Source of the DNA: Carpediemonas membranifera
Taxonomy: Eukaryota > Fornicata
NCBI GenBank assembly: GCA_019828565.1
Contig: JAHDYR010000032.1
Span: 94,681-158,680 of the forward strand
Direction of reading: 5' to 3'
DNA length: 64,000 bases
Shown here piece after piece: positions 30,575 through 40,741 of this stretch; position 1 is the first letter of the stretch; each line of letters starts with the position of its first letter. The notes beneath the pieces were generated by a model. That model made no database searches and was not told the DNA's origin. It worked only from the letters and a program-made list of their open reading frames with translations. The translations under genes were made by a program, and so were the position numbers.

Positions 30575-31783
30575 TTACTGCCTGGAGTGCGCAGCACGGT
30601 GTAGTTCTCTCTGCTCAAGAAAGTCCTCAAACTTGTCACAGCCATCGACATTCTCGAATGGCTCCCACGAAGCTTCGTCCGGCTCATAGCCCAGCCACTC
30701 AACCAAGTATTCGCGATTCTCGACCGGACCGGAGTCGGGCCGGGACTTCACAATCTTGCTCGGTATATACTCGGCCGCAACAGTGTTAGCCAAGCGAGTA
30801 ACTTGCTCCACGGACATGTCGCCGTGATCGAACGGGAGGACCCGGGAAGCGTCGACCCTGAACTGCTTCAGAGATTCAAGGTCACGCACAGTATAGGCAA
30901 CAACCTTGTTGTACTCCTGGTGCACCGACACTAGTGCCATTGGGCCACGCAGGCCGGCGGCGAATTTGTCGGGTGGTCGATCGGGGTAAGCCACCAGGAC
31001 GTATGGAGTCGAAACCGTGGCACGGGCGTCCGGCCTGTACTGCTGTAGGAGCCGCTTGCTCTTAATGCGCTCGGCAGCCATGAGCCGGTACGCCTTGGCC
31101 TCGGACAGCCAGTCCTCTTGCTGGTCAACGATATACGTCTCACCCGGCGCGATAACGGTAATGTCCTTTGGCACTCGCATCTCGGTGCCATACAGGATCT
31201 CGGCTGGGGAGAGTCGAGGAGGGACTCGAGGGGTCGAGTTAACAAGGTATTGGGCAATCGGTAAGCTGTGGACCCAATCATTGGATCTAAACTGGTAACG
31301 ACGTGCTGTCAAGATGGACTTAACCGACACATTCGCTCGCTCTACTAACCCATTCGACTGGGGATGATGAGCCGTCGTCTTTCTCGTTGTAAACCCGAGT
31401 CGGGCACTCCAGTTATTGACAAACGCCCTGGACGTCTCGACCGCTCGGGTAGTCTGGAGTGGGACAAGCTCAGTCCAACGTGAGCACATGTCTATTACAA
31501 CGAGGATATACTTATAGGTCGTGCCGTCGACCGTGCACGGGGTAGCGGACATAGTGTCCATGGCCACTCGGTCGAAGGGGTGCTCGACCGCGGTGTGCAA
31601 ACCCGCATCGGATGAGGCCGGGGGCTTACGCCTTAACTGGCATATTGGGCACTTGGCGATATAGTCGTCCACGTCCTTCTGGCGGACACGTACGCCCCAG
31701 TCTCGAAGAAGGTTCTTGGTCGCCCAGGCGGACAAGTGAGCCCCGGCGAAGTGATGCGCCTTCTGCAGCCTGTACGCGACTTG
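30575..31783 (-). CDS. C integrase and chromodomain (second part of split pol)
   Basis: The frame has the integrase zinc finger (HHFAGAHLSAW...CPICQ), a core with Asp (AMDTMSATPC) and Glu (NGLVERANV), and a chromodomain (YLVEWLGYEPDEASWEPF). The segment containing the second core Asp is short here (SARLGFTTRKTTAHHPQ), so a piece around the expected xDNGxxF motif appears deleted. It is continuous with the RNase H part once the SINE-like insert is removed (TQVAYRLQKAHHFAG). Confidence 0.87.
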   Translation of the reverse strand, partial: QVAYRLQKAHHFAGAHLSAWATKNLLRDWGVRVRQKDVDDYIAKCPICQLRRKPPASSDAGLHTAVEHPFDRVAMDTMSATPCTVDGTTYKYILVVIDMCSRWTELVPLQTTRAVETSRAFVNNWSARLGFTTRKTTAHHPQSNGLVERANVSVKSILTARRYQFRSNDWVHSLPIAQYLVNSTPRVPPRLSPAEILYGTEMRVPKDITVIAPGETYIVDQQEDWLSEAKAYRLMAAERIKSKRLLQQYRPDARATVSTPYVLVAYPDRPPDKFAAGLRGPMALVSVHQEYNKVVAYTVRDLESLKQFRVDASRVLPFDHGDMSVEQVTRLANTVAAEYIPSKIVKSRPDSGPVENREYLVEWLGYEPDEASWEPFENVDGCDKFEDFLEQRELHRAAHSRQ

Positions 31784-32373
31784 AAAGAAAGAAATTTATG
31801 GTGCTTGGATTCTGACCCCGGACTGAGCTTGTTTCCCGTTGTCTTGGAGCTGAGTGCCCCGGGGTACTGCCTATTTCCCGTGGCAAACTGGTCAGCAGCG
31901 TTTGCCTTGGGCTTTCGGTGCTACTGTCTCCGCGGAAAGCCGATTCCAATCGCCCCAGAGGCCCTGCGGCCATCTCCGTGCAAATATGCTTTCCTGTCTC
32001 CCTGAAAGTCCGGCAACTATCCGGGGAGCCTGGGGGTCTGTCCTCGGGGCGTTGACAGGCAGGATCGTCCTGCAGAACCTTGACTATGACACTCCTTGCT
32101 TCCCTGCAGTCCTTGTAGAGCCGTTCAGCCACGGCACCCTCTCGTCTGTCCGGTTCCCCAATTCCATGCCCCCTCGACTCTGTTAAGAAGCCTACCCGAA
32201 GGCGGGGAAAGTGACTAAGTCCATGCTGTCTACCCCGGTTAGGTGGCGTGGGTCAGGGCATGGGTGGTGTACCCCCAGGCACTAGGCCTGGTTGTCCTGT
32301 TACCCCTTACAACATTTCGCTTGCACTACATGTCCTTGGTTTCCCATGTCGTTAACAAGGGCGGCAGGGGCAC
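31784..32373. mobile_element. SINE-like insert in C pol (590 bp, 15-bp target duplication)
   Basis: CCTGTACGCGACTTG is repeated at 31769-31783 and 32374-32388. Removing one copy plus the 590 bp in between restores the C pol frame exactly. A diverged second copy of its central part (from about 31851 to 32110) occurs at 61268-61555; for example CGGGGTACTGCC, GATTCCAATCGCCCC and CCTGGGGGTCTGTCCTC are shared. No coding potential was found. Long target duplications suggest target-primed reverse transcription (LINE-driven). One edge carries GAAAGAAAG, possibly a tail. Confidence 0.8.
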
Positions 32374-35109
32374 CCTGTACGCGACTTGGGTATCGAGGGT
32401 GTTAGCGAACACGCGAGAAAGGCCATCTGCTGCCCCGTTGTCAACGCCCGGAACGTGACGTATGGTGAAATCGAGGTCAGCTAGTTGGTCGTACCATCTA
32501 CGGACCTTGGGGTTGATGGACTTGGCCATGAACAGCAGGTTGCGGTGATCAGTACGGATGGTAAAGTGAGTCCACGAGAGGAATTTCCGCCAACGCTGGA
32601 CGGCCAGGATGATTGCGTAGGCTTCCTGCTCTGTGGTACTCCACCTAGTCTGGACCGCGGAGAATGCGTGGGACATGAAAGCGATCGGCTGCCCGTCCTG
32701 TAGTAATACGGCGCCGCATCCCACGTCTGAGGCATCGGTCATGAGGACATGTGTCGCGTCCGTCTTGAAGTGAACGAGGGAGACCCGCTTAAGGAGCTCG
32801 GCGATAACGTCGCCCAGGGCCGCTTGCTGACCCGGCCCACCGGGTTCGGCCTTGCCAGCCGACACCTGCAACAGAGGATGAGCTCGGGACGCGAAGTTGG
32901 GCACGAAGTCACGGAAATAATTGAGGAAACCGACGAGTGCCTGTGCGGACCGCTTGTTGGTCGGTAGTTTCAGCTTCTTAATGTCGTCGATGCGGTCTCC
33001 GGCAATCCTCACGGTGTCTCCGGAAACGAGTCGACCCAGGAACTCGACCTCAGCCGCGGCGAAGACGCACTTATCGCGACCTAGGTGTAGGTCATACTCT
33101 TGGCAACGTTTCAGGACGTCCCATAGGTTCCTTATGTAGGAAGGCTCGTCCCGACCCATGACAATAATGTCATCGATGTAAATAAGGCACTTCCCTGCCG
33201 AGATCAGGTCGGAGAAAGCCTGCTCCATGGCCCACTGGAAATGAGAACCAGCGTTACGCAGACCAAAGGGCATAGTCGTGTACTCAAACCGTCCAAGGGG
33301 AGTCCCGAAGGCGGTCAGAGGACGAGAACGGTCCGTCAGTGCCACCTGATGGTAGCCGGCCTTGCAGTCGAGCGTACCAAAGATGGTATTACCCCTGAGC
33401 TTAGCTAGACAATCCTCTATGATCGGGATAGGGTAGTTGAACGGGGGAGTCTTCGCGTTGACCAAACGGAAGTCGATAACGAACCGGGTACGGTCCTTCC
33501 CCTTTGGGACCAAGAATGCCGGTGAGGAGTAAGCCGATGCTGATGGCTGGATGAAGCCATGTCGGGACAGGTCGTCAAGGTGTTCCTGGAGAAGTGTCTT
33601 CTTCTCCGGCGGCATGAAGAACTCGCGGCTAAAGACGGGTTCATCATCAGAAAAGGCTAGATCGTAAGGGATGAGCTTACTCGGACGCCCTACTCTGTCC
33701 TCGAACAGGCCGACAAACCGCGCGAGCAGTCTGTCCTGAAGGGAAGACGACTTGTCAGACAAGGTGAATAGGCTCAACTTCTGGGGAGTAATGACCGTTG
33801 AGACGTCTTCAGCCTGCTCGGCGTCATGAGCGTCAGACTCCTCGCAGTCGTCAATCTGAGGAAGGATCCCCAGGGTGACCATATCAGGGTACCCAATGAT
33901 TAGATCGTACTCTGAGGGTAGGAGGTACGCACGAGTAGTAAAGGTGCACCCACGGGGGACCAGAGCTGATTTGGCAAAGGTTACTTCGATGGAAATAGTC
34001 TGGTCGACTGTGATGACTCCAGCCGGTGTCGTCACCTCGACCGGGTCACAATGCAGGATCTTTTCGCCGGACCTTTCGGCCACTTGCGGCGATATGAAGG
34101 TTGCTGACGCGCCACAGTCGAACAACATCGACTCTGCGCTGGTCCTGTATATGGATCCTGACACAATCGGACGAGCCTGCGCTCTGCGTTTGCTAGACGC
34201 CGCGAAACAAGACAAATAAGAATAGTTCTGGACCTTTATACGGTCACAGAACTCTCTCTTGTGGCCCTCGCGCCCGCACTTCTCACACTTGGACTTGGGC
34301 TTCCGGCACTCGGGGCTGAAATGGCCCTTGCCCCCGCAGTTGTAACAGGTTGGGGTCGTGCTGGTAGGGCGAGCCCGATCGCGGGACCGCTTGTCCGGGC
34401 GGTGATGGTCATGCGGGCGGTCTCGGCGGTCACGACGGTCGCGCTGGTTACGGCTCTGGCCGCGTTGCGGATGGGCGCCTGGCACGGGCGCTGTCGGACG
34501 GCGCGACTGATCGGAGCGGATCGCCTCGGTGAACGGAGCAAGGTACTCAGCCGACTCGGCTACGTCGCGTGCCGTCTTCATGGTGTATTGCTGGGTCTCC
34601 GCCAGTGAGCAACCCTCAGTCTGCTCCTTCAGTCTGTAGTAGAGGGATTGGCCCTTCACAGCAAAGGCCCGCAAGTAGGCTTCACGAATGGTGTCATCCT
34701 CGTCCATGTTAAGGCACTCCAACAAGGTGTTGAACTGCGAGTTGAGCTTCGACACCTCGAGCGGCGTGAACGCCGCGATGCGCAGCCTGATAAGGTTCAG
34801 GCATTGTTCCTTTCTGGTGGGGCGCAAGGCAGCGGCGAGTCGCTGCATGATGATCTTCTCTCTGAGCTTGCGTGATGAAGTGGAAGGTTCGTCGTCATGT
34901 TGATCACCCTGAGGAAGCGGAACCTCCTCTAGGGTCTCTAAGCCTAGCACTTGTGATGCATAGGACTGGATCTCCGGGCTTATAAGCTTGCGGAGCTTCG
35001 CCTTACCTCCTCTAGCCTTAAAGTCACGCAGTGACGTCGTAAAAGCTACGAAAGCGCTGAATGTTGCCTCTTTCAGGAGCGGCGCTTGTTTTTTCTGTTC
35101 TCTACCCAT
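32374..35109 (-). CDS. C gag, protease, RT and RNase H (first part of split pol)
   Basis: One open frame runs from the ATG at 35109: gag core, two zinc knuckles (CYNCGGKGHFSPEC and CEKCGREGHKREFC), a protease with DCGA, RT (FVIDFRLVN, MPFGLRNAGSHF, YIDDIIVMG) and RNase H (MTDASDVGCGAVLL, RTDHRNLLF, NGAADGLSR). The gag resembles those of B and D, which form one family here. The protein is interrupted in the RNase H/integrase linker by the SINE-like insert. Confidence 0.92.
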
Positions 35110-35114
35110 AGGTA

Positions 35115-35209
35115 AGTACTAGTACTGTGGTTTGGAAGAGAAAGAGTTTACGAGTAAAAAGAGGTTTGGACCCTCCCAGGGATATTGGTAGATATTAATA
35201 TTGACTACA
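35115..35209 (-). repeat. 5' LTR of C with junction palindrome
   Basis: The palindrome AGTACTAGTACT (35115-35126) is identical to that of element B. The probable LTR is 35126-35209 (84 bp; sense strand starts TGTAGTCAAT and ends AAACCACA). No second copy is visible, so the outer boundary is inferred from the TG...CA ends. Confidence 0.7.
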
Positions 35210-35525
35210 CCTCGAGCTTGAGGGGAGCTTTGTCCATGAGGCGCAGGTGCTCGACCTGCTCATCTGCCGGCCGGGACAGGATGAACTCGACTGGGCGCTT
35301 GGACTGGCCGCGTACGAAGGTCCCGCGGATGAGCGACAGAACGTACAGCTCAATCTTGTCCATCGTTCTCAGCTGCCTTGTCCAGACTTCATCTCTCCTT
35401 TCCCTCTCCTCTGTCGGGACTTCCTTGACCTTAACCAGCCTGCCATCCACGTTCATGACCTTCTCAGCCAGGTAGCGCTCGTAGAAGGTCGGCTTCTTGG
35501 GGTCACTCCGCTCCTTCTCAGACAC
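35210..35525 (-). pseudogene. Unknown ORF truncated by the C LTR
   Basis: A charged, helical frame (about 105 residues; MDKIELYVLSLIRGTFVRG and similar) reads without a stop up to the LTR of C, where it ends at a TAG formed at the junction. A second frame just upstream (35526-35654, AQLIEFAQDMFKTARESG) may belong to it. I recognise no family. It may be the 5' part of a host gene or an older element broken by C. Confidence 0.35.
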
Positions 35526-37925
35526 AAGCTGCTGCAGGTCCTCGAAGTCGACTTGCCAAAGAAGTCTGACACAGACCTTGAGGATCCAGACTCTCTTGCA
35601 GTCTTGAACATGTCCTGGGCGAACTCAATCAGCTGGGCTCTCGTAGAGCGTTAGTCATTCGACTCATGAACGTCGTTTTGGGGGTCGAGTCACATCTCGG
35701 CCCCGAATGAACACCCCACACTCACGCTGCACGCACGCAGCGCACTGTCAGTAAACGCACCATATGCATATACTATCCATATTCAGAGCTCGGCCGGAGT
35801 CGCCTGCTCTGTCGCATCCAGACGAGGGTCGAGTTGGGTCGACCGAGCATCGAGGCGGGCGGAGGGCGCCGGACCGCGCGCTACCGGAATACGTGGAGTG
35901 AGTATCGCTCTGCTGATTCCAGGAGCGCGCTGCCCGTTCGCGTCCGACTCGCCATTTGGGGGTCGAGTCACATCTCGGCCCTGAATGAACTGCCCACACG
36001 TATGCTGCAAGGGAACAGTCAGAGCAAATCGATGTGTGGAGGGGAGGGACCAGGTGTGCGCGAGGGCAGGCCGGGAGGCTAGTCCTCTGGCACACAGCGA
36101 AATCGGTCAGACCCATGTCAACCCAGACACCATCAGTCAACAGGGTGCATGAATGCATGCTTTAGAGCCCAGCCCGAAGCTATATCGGCCATCAGTATGG
36201 TTGACGACATGTTCACCTGCCTTTCGAAATCCTCTCGAGACTGCGGGTCCAAAGCTGAGCGATGCCGTCACCTCGACAACAACCATCGAATCGCTGCCGC
36301 TCTGCCATAAAGCTTGTATAGCCCTCTTACATCTGGATCCGGGCTGTTACCAGCAGGGGCACACTGGAAGTATGCGTTTGGAGTCGGCCCGATCTTCGAT
36401 CTCGACGGACATCGAACATGACGAGTAGAGGTCGGAGAGGGCTGAAACTCACATCATTACACTGTACGAGAAGCTCATACAGGATGGCTGACCCATCTTA
36501 GTCTTTAAACTCCCAACCTAAGGTTCTGGAGTCGTCGAATGACGACTCAGTTTGACTCGATCCACCGTCAGCCCGCACCCAATGGCATAACCCCATCAAC
36601 TAGGCCTGGATATAGTGCGAGTGCCCCACTAACAGCCTTGGACGCAACGTCTGCCGTCATCGAGATGGTTGTGCAGAATACGCCATCTTTTTTCACACAT
36701 CCCTTCGCGACCTCGAATAATCGCTCTCCAAGCACCTCTGCTGCTATATTTGTGTAAGATGCTCATTTAATACGTCTAGATCACGATTCCTCGCTTTCGC
36801 TCTTTCAGTTTCGGTCACTTCTTCGTGCCGAACTAAACAACATCAATCAGGTGCGCCGACGGGACCCTGGAGCGGCACAAGGTAAGTCCGCCACCATCTA
36901 ATGATGTCAAAATCCTAGCTGTGCGCCACAGCGTCTTTGGACCCGTGGTATTGCATTGGCCTCTGGCCCTTGCTGCACACCGGGACATCCGCGCCACCTT
37001 ACACGGCGCGGAACCCGGCTTCTAGCTAGGAGCGCGCGGGCGGTGTGAGACTGCCGCGCGGACATCAGATGGACCTAGGACATTGAGCCTAGATGATACA
37101 CTTGGACGACCCAGCAGCTGCTGGCGGTTGGCGAGTGTATGCGGGAGGGCAAGCCCGCGTCGTGGAGCCCCATCTGTGAGTCACACCATGGGGGGTCATT
37201 TTCGTCCATAATTTCCATTTGCCAGAATTGCCCACATGTGATGCGAGCCCGCTTTTGCCGCGCAGCTATCCAAGTGTTGACCTGGCCTCAAGGGCAAGGC
37301 GCTACCACGGCGAGCATCACACCTTTCGTCGAAGTGTCAAGGGGTTGCGGAGGTCGACGGTGATGGAATACAGTTTATTTCGAAGAGACCTGTCGGTGTC
37401 ACGAATGCAGTGTACTTGCGACTCCTCGGCGATGCGCAGCTGGGCTGTAGTTAAGGCCGAGAGTGCTATAGAACTTGTCTCCGGCCAGCCGACGCTGCGG
37501 TTCGGCTGGTTTCAACAGTGGCCCGTAAGATTGTTGACGTTGTTTCGTTTAAAATTGATCACCATGCGCCTCTTGCCTCTCTTTGGGACAGTAAAAGCCG
37601 GGCTGGCGTACGGCGGGGTTAGGGGCGTATCACAGCGCGCTGGTTAGCCACCCGACGAACCGGGCATGCCCAACACATTTCATTGATAGAGACAGTCAGG
37701 ACCAGATCTGCACGACACAACCGGTGCCACGTGGTTGACCTTCGTCTTCATCTTTATAACCATCACCCTGACCCTTGGTCTCGTCTCGCTGAATCAGCCT
37801 CGCCAAAGTCGAGCCAATCAGCAGCGCGCCGGGGTCCGATACTCACGTCTCACACCTGCACACGCACACTATGTGAGTTGACCTTCGTGGACCAGCGACG
37901 ATTTCACGACAGAACAACTAAATTG
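35526..37925. other. Intergenic region with a diverged 55-bp repeat
   Basis: No gene with recognisable features is seen in 2.4 kb. A segment starting GGGGGTCGAGTCACATCTCG occurs at about 35680-35735 and again at about 35957-36010, with only a few changes. The frame that extends the arginase-like gene upstream (from 37683) lacks conserved sequence. Confidence 0.5.
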
Positions 37926-38852
37926 ATGGCAGCACGCATTGGAGATGCTCGTTTGAGCTCAATTATTACGGATGGGGATGATGGAGACATCGTTCTTATC
38001 GGATTCCCTTTCGATGAGGGATGCACGAGGAACGGCGGCCGTCCTGGCGCCCAAGGCGGCCCAGAGGCCTTTAGAACGATGCTGAAGAAGACAGGACCAA
38101 CTATTGATCCCCGAACTGGCACAGATATCAGCCGTCTCCGCATCACCGACGCTGGTGATGCAACCAGCAACGACGGCACACTCGAGAGTGCGCACGCCTC
38201 GCTCGAGCGCATGGTCCGTTCTGTAGTTGAGAAGGGCGGCATCCCATTCGTCATTGGTGGCGGCAACGACCAGTCATTCCCCAACGGCCGCGGCTTCCTC
38301 CAGGGCCGCGGCGAGGATATGTCTCGGGGCTTCACAGTTGTCAACATCGATGCCCACTTCGACGTCCGGCCTCTAGAAGACGGAAAGGTACACAGCGGGA
38401 GCCCTTTCCGCTGTCTGGCGGAGTGCTACGAGTTCAAGGAGGCACAGGGCAGACTTGTTGAGTTCGCGGCCCAGTCGTGGCAGTGCTCGGCTGCCCATGC
38501 CGAGTTCATCCGTGGGGTGGGTGGTGAGATCCGGTGGTTCGACGACATCCACGCTGATCCTCTCAGTAGCTTCAAAGATGTCGTCGACACAGCGCAGACC
38601 CACGGAGATCTTTTTGTATCATTCGATATTGATTCGATCCAATCATCTGATTGCCCTGGCGTCTCGTGCCCCGCTCCCACCGGCCTGACGGCATGGGATG
38701 CCTTGAGGATGTGCCGTATCGCCGGACAGACCAAATGCGTGCGGGTTGTTGATATGAGCGAGTTCAACCCAGCCGTGGAGTCGTATAGGACCAGTAAGCT
38801 GACTGCTGCCATGTTTTACCAGTTCGTGCTCGGTGTGGCCGAGCGGAAGTGA
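37926..38852 (+). CDS. Arginase-superfamily enzyme, formimidoylglutamase/agmatinase-like
   Basis: The protein has 308 residues. It is a ureohydrolase-fold protein: IGFPFDEGC and GGRPGAQGGPEAFR near the N-terminus, VIGGGNDQSFPNGRG, NIDAHFDVRP and SFDIDSIQSSDCPGVSCPAP. The Asp/His metal ligands of DAHxD and DxD are present, but the His expected in GGGHD is Asn. PGVSCPAPTG is typical of the formimidoylglutamase/agmatinase branch. It probably hydrolyses an amidino or formimino group with Mn2+ in the cytosol. ATG 37926 is chosen because conserved sequence begins shortly after it; an upstream extension is unconserved. There is no intron. It is followed 141 bp later by the Cdc20-like gene. Confidence 0.85.
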   Translation: MAARIGDARLSSIITDGDDGDIVLIGFPFDEGCTRNGGRPGAQGGPEAFRTMLKKTGPTIDPRTGTDISRLRITDAGDATSNDGTLESAHASLERMVRSVVEKGGIPFVIGGGNDQSFPNGRGFLQGRGEDMSRGFTVVNIDAHFDVRPLEDGKVHSGSPFRCLAECYEFKEAQGRLVEFAAQSWQCSAAHAEFIRGVGGEIRWFDDIHADPLSSFKDVVDTAQTHGDLFVSFDIDSIQSSDCPGVSCPAPTGLTAWDALRMCRIAGQTKCVRVVDMSEFNPAVESYRTSKLTAAMFYQFVLGVAERK

Positions 38853-38993
38853 GATAAACTGCACATTTGCAAATAAGCTCTCTATTAACTCATTGACCGT
38901 TGTATCAGGGGCTGCTCGACACTGGTCTGGGCGTTCGGAGTCCTCGAGTCACAGTCGGCGAGTCGCGAAATTTCTTCAAATTCTGGCGAAGCG

Positions 38994-40202
38994 ATGGATC
39001 GCTCTCCTGAGCAAACTGAAGCTCTTGCGTTGTCAATGAAGTATTTAGCGGATGATAATGTTCAATCCACGCCAACAAAGGAGCGCTACAAGGAATCGCT
39101 CACGAGCAGCATCGTTCATGCCAAATCTGCTGCGCCCGTTGCTCCTGAGTCCTGGAACGCCCACATGCGCTCTTTAGGCCACTCTAACTCCCAGATCCAG
39201 AAGGAACTGAGCCGTCCGATCAGCAAGGCCCCCATCCGCTCCCTCGACGCCCCCGAGGCCGTGGATGACTTCTACTCGCACACTCTCGACTGGAGCAGCA
39301 AGAACGTCATCGCAGTAGCCCTTGGCCCCTCTGTTTACCTGTACAACGCGGAGACTTGCGACGTCGACTCGTTTATGACGCTTGACAACGGCGCCAACGT
39401 CTCGTCTCTTCGCTGGATCCAGGGCGGCCAGTACCTCGCCATTGGCTCCGATGACTCCGAGCTTAAGATGTGGGACGTCAAGAAGGGTCGCGCCGTCCGC
39501 TCGCTGTCTGGCCACAGCTCTAAGATCACGGCGCTCTCCTGGAACAAGTACATCCTCAGCTCCGGCAGCGAAGAGGGCCTGCTTTATGACTCGGACGTGC
39601 GGGCAAGAGAGCACCGCGTGCTTGACCGCGACGGCCACTCCCAGGCCATCACGGGGCTGGCGTGGTCGCCCGACGGGCAGACGCTGGCCTCGGGCAGCAA
39701 CGACAACACAGTCATGCTCTGGTCAGCGAACAACGAGCCTAAGGTGCTCAACGAGCATGTCGCCGGTGTTCGCGCACTTGCCTGGGCCCCGCGGCGAAAC
39801 GTCCTTGCCACCGGCGGAGGTAACGGTGACAACACCATCAAGATCTGGAACACGTCCGCCGATCACCACGTGATGGACACGATCCACACCGACTCACAGG
39901 TCTGCTCTCTTCAGTGGGGCAGGCACCACGACGAGATCCTCTCCACCCACGGCTACAGCTCCAACTCGATCCGGCTCTGGAAGTACCCCAGCAACATCCA
40001 GATGTGCGACCTTCGCTCCCACACGTCCCGCGTGCTGCATTCTTCTGTTTCCCCTGACGGTCGAACTGTCTGCACGATGGGTGGCGAGCGGCTGTACTTC
40101 TGGGACATGTGGGCCCAGGGGGACAGCAAGGGCGGGTCTCGGACTCTGGGAAACACGTCCCATAGCAACAGGGGGTTCATGAGGGGTCTCGACATGCGGT
40201 AG
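38994..40202 (+). CDS. Cdc20/Cdh1-type WD40 activator of the APC/C
   Basis: The protein has 402 residues. A seven-bladed WD40 propeller begins after DAPEAVDDFYSHTLDWSS, a hallmark of Cdc20/Fizzy. Blades include WDVKKGRAVRSLSGHSSKI, LSWNKYILSSGSEEG, HSQAITGLAWSPDGQTLASG and HTSRVLHSSVSPDGRT. The N-terminus has TPTKERYKESL, like the post-C-box region of Cdc20, while the C-box itself is at best degenerate (DRSPEQT at the start). The protein ends in MR, close to the usual C-terminal IR tail. It would select substrates for the anaphase-promoting complex. There is no intron. An upstream coding exon with a fuller C-box cannot be excluded. Confidence 0.92.
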   Translation: MDRSPEQTEALALSMKYLADDNVQSTPTKERYKESLTSSIVHAKSAAPVAPESWNAHMRSLGHSNSQIQKELSRPISKAPIRSLDAPEAVDDFYSHTLDWSSKNVIAVALGPSVYLYNAETCDVDSFMTLDNGANVSSLRWIQGGQYLAIGSDDSELKMWDVKKGRAVRSLSGHSSKITALSWNKYILSSGSEEGLLYDSDVRAREHRVLDRDGHSQAITGLAWSPDGQTLASGSNDNTVMLWSANNEPKVLNEHVAGVRALAWAPRRNVLATGGGNGDNTIKIWNTSADHHVMDTIHTDSQVCSLQWGRHHDEILSTHGYSSNSIRLWKYPSNIQMCDLRSHTSRVLHSSVSPDGRTVCTMGGERLYFWDMWAQGDSKGGSRTLGNTSHSNRGFMRGLDMR

Positions 40203-40741
40203 CAGCCCATTCTTGCAGCTTGGGCGGTAAATTTATCCATTACGAGGGGTCCTTATGTGGGCCAGGGCGCAGGGATCTGCTAGACCACAGGATCAGAGCC
40301 ATCGCACGACACCAGCGCTTGGGTGCAGGCTTTTTGTTTTGATGCCGGGTCAATCAACGTGACCAATGTGCAATCTTGGCTCCAGCAAAAACAGGGGAAA
40401 CAGCGAAGTCGAGGTCAAAATGCAGTAAGAAAGGCACGGAGGCTCTTCTACCAATCCACGGAGATGTTACACACACAGGAATCGCTCGAATCTCCGGATA
40501 CGACTTGATTGACTCCTTCGCTCTCGGCCATTGGGGCCTTCCCGGGGCACCTCGACCTTTGCTCCGATACACACCCACTCTGGATTGTCTGGAACAGGCC
40601 AGTGGGGGGACTGGGTTGGTCTAACGTGGTCCTGATACGGTTTCAACCGGGGAAGATCAAGGGGGTATTCAGTTGAGTTGAAGACGCTGAAACGCGCTTT
40701 TTTCCAATCGAAAGCACAATATTGCGCTGTAGTTAGTCGCT

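Noticed and set aside
37683-37925. N-terminal extension of the arginase-like gene
   Set aside because: It lacks conserved sequence, and ATG 37926 matches where the family normally starts.
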